Assembly (NCBI GenBank): GCA_963669155.1
Contig: OZ022590.1
Coordinates: forward strand, 2,551,899 to 2,615,898
DNA: 64,000 bases
From: Arbacia lixula
Taxonomy: Eukaryota; Echinodermata; Echinoidea; Arbacioida; Arbaciidae
Reading direction: 5' to 3'
Of this stretch, positions 47,545-59,500 are shown one piece after another (the stretch's first letter is position 1; each line of letters opens with the position of its first letter). The notes beneath the pieces are model-generated. The model made no database searches. It was not told the DNA's origin and saw nothing but the letters and a program-made list of their open reading frames with translations. Position numbers and translations under genes: made by a program.

Positions 47545-50500
47545 CTAACCACACTTATTTGGGATGGAGCTCGTCATGTCTCCGCGCTCAACATACTGAT
47601 TGGCATCAAATGCTTTGTTGTCATGGTTATCTGGTGTCCATTCCCCCCGCAGATTCTTGTAGAGCAGAATGTTTATAGCCGAAGAATCAAAGCGGTGGTT
47701 GCCCAAATTTGATCCTTCAGGAGCTATGCAGTAATGTTCAAGAGCGCACTTAACCCACGGCTGAAGAAGTCTTTCGTTGATATACGAGCTGTTGACATAC
47801 AACTGTGCGCCAGCAATGACATCAAAGGCTGAATCTACTGAGTTCTCATACTCGGTGATGTTGACTCCGAGAGTTTTGTAGACTATCGGCATAGTTAAGT
47901 TGTGTTGGTGAAATACATCCCTTTCGATGTTAAAGCTGAGAATTGAGGACATATATCCGTGGTGCTTGAGCGACACTGGAAGGAGATCGAACACTGACGA
48001 GGTGAAGCGAACAGAAGCATCTCCATAATCGATGACGCCAAACTCATACAAAGTCATCTGGGTATAGAAAATGAAAAACGTATAAAAAAACACAATGTAC
48101 CTTTGACATCTGACATTAGTTTTATATCACCGATTGCTTTCAACCCCAAGATGTAAAAAGAATGACTTCCTCCCTGGACATACTATGAGGGATTTATAGG
48201 TCGAGTGCTTTAAGCTATTTTGTGTAAAACTCACATAGACATCACTTAAATTAGTTAAAAAAATAGCTAGCTCTGACCTTGAATGTGTACGAGGTCAAAG
48301 ATACGGGTTGAGCTAAGCAATAATCAAGTGAGACTAAGATATCTTATTTACTCTTCCGAAGCGCAAAGCGACATCAAAGCGATGACTTCTCTCTATAATA
48401 GGTACAATATCGCATTGTGTCTCTAGTTACGTAATACACACGAATCCCATAGGGTAGCATTTTGCCTGACATGCAATGGGTTAACGATTAAAAAGTGATT
48501 TTTTTACGTGCATAACGGACAGCCTGTACTCAAAACGACGTGGTGAAGCAAAAAAAAAAAACAACTGGGACCAATTTTAGGAATCAAATCTATAACGATT
48601 CTTAATGCAGAGATGATTATTAATGAATATAATCCATTTATATTTGTACGGATGTTTCTTGGAAAGTCTAATGAATAATGATGCAATGCAAATTTGAAAA
48701 TGGTAGTTACTACCCCTGAGAGCTATAAGGGGATCGAACTGGATCCACTTGGATATGTATTCTATACGTCATTTTAGATTGTTTGGTATTTTTGAAATTT
48801 GTATTGATTGTTTTCATTTTATTTGTTGTTTGGGAGGGGGGATAGGGGATAGCTACCCTTCATGTAACTTTTTTTGCTTTTGTGTACACATTATTCAAAC
48901 AATCTCACTGGGCAGTGTTTTCACTTGTCCACTGTCTGGAACATTTTCAATTATGCGACCCCGTATTACCTACAACTGAGTACATAAATTTCAGGCGAGT
49001 GAAGCCAGTTCGTAGTTACACTATGGTCGGACAATCCACAGAATCACATACTATGAGAATGCAGACTGGGATTTGTTGTTGAAGCAGTGTTGGGTGACGG
49101 TGGGTGACGGATGCAAAGACATTTTACAGCGTGCTCATAACAACAATAGAAGCAGGTGCACGTGGTGAAATGTTTTTCACTACCTTATTAGAGCTGCATA
49201 GCTGTTCTCGTATCTGCATGGGTATGAATGTTGTCAACCATCTAACGAATCTCCATTTTCCTCTGTGAGTGGCTCGATTGACTTGAGGTCACTTGTACCA
49301 GCAATAATCTGCTCATGCGCACATTACAACTACGATCTGGTTTATTCGTGAGGCTGAGGCAAGAAGCGGAGTGTGGTCTACGGATTGAAAACGTCCATAA
49401 TCTGGGGGGGGGGGGGGGGGGGGAGGGGTGTCTCACCAAACTGTTCTTAAACTACGAATGACTTTACGAAGGACTGGTGACCCTTTCTTGTGCTAAAGCA
49501 GATTCTCAATGATTTGATTCCCATCGGCTAAAGTTGAAGTTTGATCCTTATAAATAAAGATTCTTGTTGTTAAAAAGTGTCAGAATACAATGTTTATGAT
49601 TTGTCAAATTTGATTGGGATCATTGGAAATAAACTCCCACTATGTTAAAATATGAACAAGATGGGGGTATCGCATTTAGTACAGGAAATGGTAACCAGTC
49701 GTGCGTAAAGTCGTTCGTTCCTTACAAACAGCTTGGTGAAACATCCCCCAGGGCTGCGTTTTACCAGCATAAAATGGCTTGAAAAGCACTTTTAAAAAGT
49801 TTCATTTCAATGTAATGCCGAGAAAAATAGTTATATGTTGTTAACTGTGACATTATGTACTAGGTGTTAAATCACACTATAATGCTTATTTATATAGAGG
49901 GAAGCACTAGAAAGAGAGTGTGAAATAAAGCCACTGACAATGGCACCATGAATGTTCATCAATCGGAAAGAACCCACCTTTTATTCATGTAAAAACTGTT
50001 AAGCAAGAATGTAACATGATGACAGCGTGGGAGAAATTCGTTTTCTACCGTGAAATGTCCTGTAAGGATCGAATGCACTTTGACAGTGTACCACAATAAC
50101 AATTTTAGTGACTGTTTCTGAGTGGTAGGTCCCACATGTACCTTTTCGTGTCGGAACTCTTAAGTATATTCCACCCAATTATCATGTCTGAATCTGATGC
50201 CGCTGACCGTGTGGTGGATGGGAATGACAGTCCTCTTTCTATCCATCCTGATGCTACTGGTACTTCTTCTGTAGGTGCAAGATCTAAATTTGTGAGACCC
50301 AATGTTACAGCTCCTGAAAAGTTGCACCCTAGTGGCAAAAATGCATGGTGCCCAAGACTGGAAAATGTGGCGTCAAATGTGGGTCAATTCTAACTGGCCT
50401 CAATTCTAAAGAGCAGAGTTATCTGCTGTCTCTAGCTGTTACCATGGTTACTACACTTTCTCGGACCTAAAGCTGTCAAGGCCATGGGATGGAGTTTGCC

Positions 50501-53500
50501 CCTGGCGAGGACAGTTCTAAAGTATCAACCATTCTGATGAAACTGACTGCACGCTTCATGGGTGCACGCAGATAATATTTTGAACGATTTCAGTTCAACT
50601 GAAGGACGCAACATGCTAGTGAAAGCATTGATGAGTATAATTATCAGCGTCCTGCGCAATGTGAGCAAAACATGTGGCTCTACTGAACATTTGCAACAAT
50701 CCCACTCAAGGTGTTGATAGTCGCCCTGTGCAACCTGGGTGGTGATGCACGATGACCAAGATCCCAACAACTCATTCAGCTCTCAAACCAACACAACATC
50801 AGAGCAAGCATGAAATACGTACAGCAACTCATGCTTAATCAGAAAAGACAAGCTCACTACTTCAACAGACATTCTAAAACCCTATCTGAGCTCGATGAAG
50901 GAGCTGTTGTGCGAATGAAACTCTTCAGACTTGGTGCGATGACAAAGTGGAAGAAGGCGACTGTCATACGACGACTTGCCGAGAGATCATACGAGGTGAT
51001 GCACCATATTCATGTGTATAGGCGGAACAGAGAACATCTTCACGCAGGCAGACAGTCTCCTGATGCCGACTCACCCGTGGTTCGGAAGCCTGATCATGAG
51101 CCTATATACACCAAACCCGGATGACCATTGACCATGTTGACAAGGCTCTACCTCGCAGTCGTGTGTTGAGGGGTATCACTCGTGAGTCGCGTTCCAAAAC
51201 TGTGCGCCCCGATCCTAGTCCACGTAACTGCCAGGACTGTTTTAGTTGAAGCGCGCGGACAGATTCGTGGAGTCGCGCAATCAGTGGTCTGGAGCGGTGT
51301 GTGTACTATGTGAATCAGTGTCGTATTTGTGTATGGGAGAATAAGCGTTCGATAAAATACGGCCAGTATCTGGACTACCCTGATCCAAGCGAGCGATCTG
51401 AATAACCATTCGTGGGAAGGTCTAACCGTCAGAGACGCGAGCCGAAGAAACTGGCTGATTATGTGTGAATTATTGATTTTTGATGCATACTTGATTTTAA
51501 AGTCAAAACGTTTTCGTTTTCTGCAACCTTTTAAAACATTCATTCAATATGGAACTTGATAGGACTGATAGGACTGATTAATTCATTTTCTGGATGCAGC
51601 AGAAGATGAACTCGTTCTACCGGAAGTGGTTAGGTGTTCCAAGGATGTTGACAGAGTTGGCATTCTTTTGTAGATCGGGAGAGCTAAGGCTTCCTATGGC
51701 ATCAGTGGTAGAAGAGTACAAGGTTGGGAAGGTTACGTTGGTCATGATGATGAGGGAGTCGAAGGATCAGACAATAGCAGATTCTACGGGGAGGAAGTGG
51801 AAGGCAGAAGAGGCTGCGGATGAAGCCGTGGCAATGGCCAAGTGGAAGGAGATGCGCGGTGCTGTACAAGTGGGTAGGAGCGGGGTAGGGTATCGTCCTG
51901 GCATGAGATGGTACAGCAAGGAAGGCAGGAAGGGTAGGAGGGATGTGGTGGTTGAGGCGGTTAAGGAGAAGGAGGAGGAATGTCGGTTGGCAAAAGCTGC
52001 ACAGCAGGGTGTGCAGGGTGCATGGACTCATTGGGAAGAGGTTAAACAGAAGAAGATCTCCTGGGACCAACTCAGGACGATGTCGTCTGGAGCCGTGCGC
52101 TTCATGATCAGTTCCACCTTTGATGTCCTGCCAACGCCAGTGAATTTGAAGAGGTGGGGTTTTGTGGAGGACGACTGCTTCAAGGTTTGCAGGAAGGCAA
52201 GAGGGTCATTGGAGCATGTCCTGTCAGCTTGTGGAGGGTTATTGCAAGCCTATACATGGATGCATAACCAGGTCTTGAAGGGGATGGGAGCTTTGGCAAG
52301 GGCAGCAGTAGAGGCGATCGAGAAAGAAGAATGGACCCCCGAGGGTAAGGGGCATCGAGTTTGTCCAAAAGGGGACAAGGTGTAGGAAGACTAGGCAAGG
52401 ACAAGGTGTGGGTGGGCTGTTAGCTGCTGCAGACGACTGGGAAGTACATGTGGATGAGGGGAATAGGACAATGCCGGAAGACGTGTTAGTCACAGCCCTG
52501 CATGCGGCCAGATATGGTTGGCTAGGTCGGCACGTAAGATTGTGATGGTCGAGTTGACGGTGCCATGAGAGACGAGGATAGAGGAGGCGAGGGAGAGGAA
52601 AATGGACAAATATGCTAGTCTGAAGCAGAAGTGTGAGCAGTATGGATGGGGAGGGGAGGTACATACCGTCGAGGTTGGGTGCAGGGGATTTGCAGGTGTC
52701 TCTGTAAGAAGGTGGATCCGAGGAATGGGGTTCAGTGGTAGGGGAGAAGTGGGTGAGAAGAATGTGTCGGGCTGCCGAGACGGGCTCGGCTTGGGTTGTT
52801 CAGAAGGCATCGTAGTGTTTTCTGGACAATCCAGATCACTCAGGTGTCAACGGGGGTTGACAGAATATTGTACGTTATTTGGAGCCAAACGTTATCGATG
52901 ACACAAATTCCGATCATCAGCCTTGTTCCAAATTGCTATGACACATTTAAAAAAAAATGTCTACAGAACATTACAGTACATTACAAAGTTTCATTTATCG
53001 CATTATAGCAATATAATAACACTATAGCCTTCGATTTAAATAACTATAAAAATGTTATTATGTTTGATCAGTGTTCTTCTAGGTAAACTGTGTGAGGAAT
53101 AGTATATGGTGGCGTTGCATGGTATAAAACAACGCTGTCAATTAATAGAAATATCTAGCTTCATGATATGAAAATACCTAAGCCTAAACATATACTTACA
53201 TTGATTATAATGGGCTTGAAGGCGTATGTGTGGAGGTCCTGGACGTGTGGTGGGTACCTCTCAAAGTGGAACGTTCTCATCTCTACATTGCACAGTTCAG
53301 AAAGCTTGGCCAGAGAAAAAAAAAATATGGAGCCAGTTTAACATGTGCTGAAAAATGTCAATCGTTGTATTGTGTAAGCAGCACAGCCACAAGCGTCTGC
53401 TTGAAGGATATATTAATGAATCATCGATGAAAGTACCGAATACAATGTAATGTGCTAATTTATGTTCACCGTTATTGACCCAGAGTCACAGCCTAGCCTC

Positions 53501-56500
53501 GATGTGAGCATTTTATTCCTGACCTAATGTCCTAATTTTCCTTCGACCCGCCGTGCACCCTGGCGTAATTTATACCATGTATACCTTTTTAGTGCAAACT
53601 TTCTTTTGACCCGTGCTTATTTTTGACGGACATGCATGCTACCGACCTTTCGCCCAATCTAGGTAATTATACCCCACCAAAGTACCTAGGCGTTTATACC
53701 CGACCTAAGTTCTAAATCATCATCGACCCCTACCCCTGACCCATCTTTGAACCAGCTATTTATTCACGAACTTTTTCTGAAGCCGGGCCTTTATATGACT
53801 CAACCTAACTATCAATTATTCAACCTAGGTGCTCTTTAACCCAACTAAATTGTCAACTTATCCTCGACCCGAGCGTTTACACCTGTAACACGCGCTAATT
53901 GCTCTACGACATGGGTGCTTCTTTTTTACTTAATTAGGGCTAACTTGCTGACTCATTATCAAATTATCTTCGACCCAGGTGTTTAAACCGACCTTGAACA
54001 GACTTAAGAGACAATCTCTTTTATCCAGGCGTTTACTCTCGATCTAAGTGCTAATAAAACATCATGTGTGCCAATACCTGTTTCTTGTTCGTGTCACTCA
54101 AGCCCAGATCGTACATGATGACAGTGGTGTTGGGCATGAACTTCTGAACTGTGGCAATTAGAGGCTTCACCTCAGAAGCATGGTTGTCAGAAACGGCTGT
54201 GATTATTCGCAGTTTCTTCTGTAGCTCGGACATTGGAGGGACATACTGCTCGATATCCAGAAAGTCATCCTTCAATGCTACCTGCGTAAGCACAGAAATG
54301 AATTGACACTTGCATACTACATTATACTTATCATGTTTCACGTATCGGAATATTTAACATGATACACATTTCCTTGAACTTAGGCTGAGCTTAAAGGCAG
54401 CATCTAGTCTGGCTAGAATTGAATCACTGAAGAGGCTTATCTGATTGGTGTGTAGTCATGAGAAAACGTTCTTTTTTTACGCAATCATAAACATTTAACC
54501 TGTTTTTTTTTTGGGGGGGTGCATGGGGGGGGGGGCGGGGGTAAGCTTTCGCTTGCTAGGCTGCAAGCTTCGTCAGACCGTCGTAGCTGTAGTAGCTGTC
54601 GTAGTTGGCGATGTTGCTGATGCAGCACGACAGAGAATGAGTTCGTACGTCCAGGATACGTCCATCACCACCAAGGAATTCGACCTTATTGCTGAGGAAG
54701 AAGAACACATTCGGACTTCTCTCAGTAGATGTGGTTACCCAGGACGAAAAACCAGTAGAAACCAGTAGAGAAAAACCATTAGAATCTCTGCTGGTTTCTA
54801 CTGGAAATTTTCTACTGGTTTGAATATGGAAAGTGAAATGATTTCCAGTAGAAACCATTAGAAAAATACCAGTAGAATACCAGTAGAAACCAGTAGAAAT
54901 CTCTACTGGATCCAATAGAAGACCAGTAGAATACCAGTAGAAACCAGTAGGAATCTCTACTGGATCCAATAGAAGACCAGTAGAAACCAGTAGGAATCTC
55001 TACTGGATCCAATAGAAGACCAGTAGAAACCAGTAGGAATCTCTACTGGATCCAATAGAGCTTCCTACTGGTTTCTACTGGAATTTTTCTACTGGTTTGA
55101 ATATGGAAAGTGAAATGATTTCCAGTAGAAACCATTAAAAAAATGCCAGTAGAATACCAGTAGAAACCAGTAGGAATCTCTACTGGATCCAATAGAGCTT
55201 CCTACTGGTTTCTACTGGAATTTTTCTGCTGGTTTAAATATGGAAAGTGAAATGATTTCCAGTAGAAACCATTAGAAAAATACCAGTAGAGTGCCAGTAG
55301 AAACCAGTAGCAATTTCTCCTGGATCCATCAGAATACCAGTAGAAACTAGTAGAATACCTACTGGAGCCATCAGGAGACCAATAGGAATCAAAATTAAAA
55401 ATATTGATGAAATATCGATTTAAATTTAGTTTATGATAATCCGAATTATGGCATATTTCCTTATCATTTTATCCTAATCCTATCCTATCCTATCCTATAC
55501 CTATCCTAATTCCTACTCTTTCCTTCATCGACTTTCACATATATAGCAGTACGGTTATAAGGTTCATAAGATATTGGTTACTCTAACTTACATTTAAGAA
55601 GATCATTTTTGTTGTTGTTATCATTATTGTCTTCACTTAAGTAGGTGACATTCACTATTTTACGTTTAAACTTGAAATCATTACTTGGTAAAATTCCTTT
55701 TATCTGGTTAGGTGGAGGTTATCTATTTAAAAGTACAAAATTAGGACACGTATATACATGCATGAATATTCATGAGCATCTCTATTTCTATCGGTTTCTA
55801 TTGGTTTCTACTGGTCTCCATTACCAGTAGAATTCACTGGTCTCTAATGGTTTCTACTGGTTTGACTTTGTATTTTTCACACTCCTTTTCAAACCATTAG
55901 ATCTCACTGGTTTCTATTGGTTTATACTGGTTTGACTTTGTATTTTTCGTACTCCTTTTCCAAACATTATATCTCACTAGTTTCTATTGGTTTCTACTGA
56001 TCTCCAATACCAGGAGAATTCACTGGCCTCTAATGGTTTCTACTGGTTTGACTTTGTATTTTTCACACTCCTTTTCAAACCATTAGATCTCACTGGTTTC
56101 TATTGGTTTCTACTGGTTTTACTTTGAATTTTTGACACTCCTTTTCAAACCATTAGGTCTTACTGGTTTCTATTGGTTTATACTGGTCTCCACCAGTAGA
56201 ATTCACTGGTCTCTAATGGTTTCTACTGGTTTGACTCTGTATTTTTCACACTCCTTTTCAAACCATTAAGTTTCATTGGTCTCTAATGGTTTCTCCTGGT
56301 TTGACTTTGAATTTTTCACACTCCTTTTCAAAACATTATATCTCACTAGTTTCTATTAGTGTGAAAAAAAAAAACAAAGTCAAACTAAAAGAAATCATTA
56401 GAGACCAGTGGATTCAAATGGTATTGAAGACCAGTAGAAACCAAAAGAAACCAGTGAGATCTAATGGTTTGAAAAGGAGTGTAAAAAAAAAACAAAGTCA

Positions 56501-59500
56501 AACCAGTAGAAACCATTAGAGACCAGTGGATTCTAATGGTATTGAAGACCAGTAGAAACCAATAGAAACCAGTGAGATCTAATGGTTGAGAAGGAGTGTG
56601 AAAAAAACAAAGTCAAACCAGTAGAAACCATTAGAGACCAGTGGATTCTAATGGTATTGAAGACCAGTGGAAACCAATAGAAACCAGTGAGATCTAGTGG
56701 TTTGAGAAGGAGTGTGAAAAAACAAAGTCAAACCAGTAGAAACCATTAGAGACCAGTGGATTCTAATGGTATTGAAGACCAGTAGAAACCAATAGAAACC
56801 AGTGAGATCTAATGGTTTGAAAAGGAGTGTAAAAAAAAAAAGTAAAAAAAACAGTAGAAACCATTAGAGACCAGTGGATTCTAATGGTTTCTACTGGTCT
56901 TCAATACCATTAGAATCCACTGGTCTCTAATGGTTTCTACTGGTTTGACTTTGGTTTTTTTCACACTCCTTCTCAAACCATTATCACTGGTTTCTATTGG
57001 TTTCTACTGGTCTTCAACACATTAAACTCTACTGGTTTCTACTGGTTTCTACTGGTTTGATTTCCTTGTTCCTCTTCAGACCAGTAGACTCTACTGGACC
57101 AGTAGAAACCAGTAGACGGTCTCTACTGGTTTCTACTGGTTTCTATGGGAATTTCGACCTGGGTATCCAGACTGGGCTGTTAAGAAGACAGACAACACTC
57201 GACCCAAATTTAACAGCAACCAAACAAGAGTGTCAACGATCCTCGTCAATCCAGGAAAGTGATGGACACAATTCCGTATGTTAAAGGGACCTCGGAAGCC
57301 TTGCAGAGGGCATATAGTACGACCTCACAATAAGCTGCGTGCCCTTATAGTACACCCCAAGGACAAGCGGAGAACTGAGGACTGTACCGGCGTGGTTTAC
57401 AAAATCCCTTGCAAGGACTGCAACAGTTGCTACATTGGCGAAACAGGCAGGAAGTTCGGAACGAGAAAACGTGAACATCAAGTAGAAGCACAGAGTGTAG
57501 GTTCAACACCTTTCACCAGAACAAGGAAAAAATTGCTTCTTCTCGACCGAGAAAGTCTGTCAACAGTGACTATGTTGCCTTATTTAACCACTCCATCAAT
57601 TGGAAGGAAAGTGATATACTTGCTCGCGACAACAACAAGTCTAGCGGATGGATTAGGGAAACTATCCACATTCGAGCGGAGCAGAACCCCCCTATGAACA
57701 GAAACTTAAGACAATACGCACTATCCTGGACGTACGATCCCATTCTTCGTCGTGCTGCATCAGCAACAGCGCCAACTACGACGGTCTGACGAAGCTTGCA
57801 ACCTTGCAAGCGAAAGCTTACATCCGAAACAAGTAAATTTTCGTGATAGAACAAATGCAGAATCATTTTATAAAACTGCAGTTTGGAAAATGTATTTCGT
57901 AATAGCAGTCATCGCTTTGCGTGCACCAGATAATCGGTTTTCGGTCACGCGTTTACTTTTACACCTGTCAGATTGGCTTTTCTTGAGTGATTTATCGTTT
58001 ATATTAATTTGATATCATAGCATCAATATGACTTTGTCTTCCCCTCGCAAGAAACGGAGTTGCTTCATCTACCATGATCTTGTGCAACTTAACGTTATTA
58101 TTACAATAAATCAACAAAGTAACTTTGCCGTACCAATTTAGGAATCAACTATATAAAGCTTAAACAGTTTCCTACGAATTTCATGTACATTTTTTTTTGT
58201 AAAAGTGTAAAGGTTTCAAAATATAGTGGTTCAAAAAAGCGCCAGTGAAAGGGCTCAAAATAAACTTGACACAGGGCGGATTTGGGGCGGCCACAATGGG
58301 GATAAGTGGCGTGGCATGGGCTCTATTCATTGGGGCAGGCTTTGGATTAACATAGTAGAACCAAGGAGTCGATTTGCACGAGCAGTAATGAAATCAATTT
58401 GAGAATTCCACGTCAAATTTCAGCTGATCACTGCCAAGATATTGAATAAATTTAGATATTGTTATTTTGCAGATGGAAAATTCCAGAGCAATTTGATTAT
58501 ATTTAATAAAGAGATGATCGACTTCTGTTAATCGCTGGTACATCATTTCGAGTTTGTATTTTCATGAATACGATTATTGGGACCATAATGACAAATTCTA
58601 ACAATTCTAACAATTCTAACAATGGAAATCATTCATCTGCAGCCTCAAAAGATGCAAAAAAATGTTTCTGATCAAAGATATGCATGTTAATAAGACTTTT
58701 TGGCATGGTATCGATAAGCACCTTATGGGCGAAATGAATGTCTGACAAAACCAAGGTTGCATTATAGAGGTGCACATTCAATACGAAGAACAGTCATCAT
58801 ATTTTAAAGGGTTACTAAATTAGAAAAATAAGTTCCCACTAATCTATGTATACATTTTCCTTTAAAACGAATTTCGCATTCGTTTGCCGCAATAAAGTCT
58901 CATTTTGACGAAAATTTGAAAAAGCGCACGCCTCCAGTGACATTTTGTTTTTAAATGTCCGTCTTCATGGTCTTAATACCCTTCTGCTATCAGCCACATT
59001 CAAACAACTGACTTACCTTTAACCTTGGACGGATGTTCGCTTCTCTGGTTTGAGAATCGATGTCTTTTGACGAACCCGTTGTCTTTTTCTCTAAAAGAAT
59101 AAATATAAGAATGTGTGGTTTCACAGCTTGTGTGTTACAACGCCTCTACATTAATTGAAATTCACTGATAGCGCTGTGTACCGTTTCTCAGAATATTAAA
59201 TTGATGCGAGTATTTGCAGATATACAACATACCAATAACAGCCAACACGTTAATCGGAAATGAATTCTCCTTTATAATTCCATTAAATAGGAGTTCATAA
59301 ATAATGCATTACTTATGGAATAGCCACTGACACGGAGAGATTGTTTTCACAGAAATTAATAAAAACTGGATCTGTGTATATTTATTTAATCTAACTCAAT
59401 GTATTTCCAGTTTTAATGTTTAAGCAAATTCAGTGGTAAATCAATTTTACCCAAATAAAACATTATCACACGTTCCTTGCATTATTTCATGGTCAAATTC

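Noticed and set aside
54738..57163. CRISPR-like array
   Set aside because: Repeats without unique spacers, both orientations, in a eukaryotic genome; explained by the foldback element.
54812..57284. Frames with GFYWFLLVSTG-type peptides
   Set aside because: Translation of the CCAGTAGAAACC repeats; non-coding element arms.
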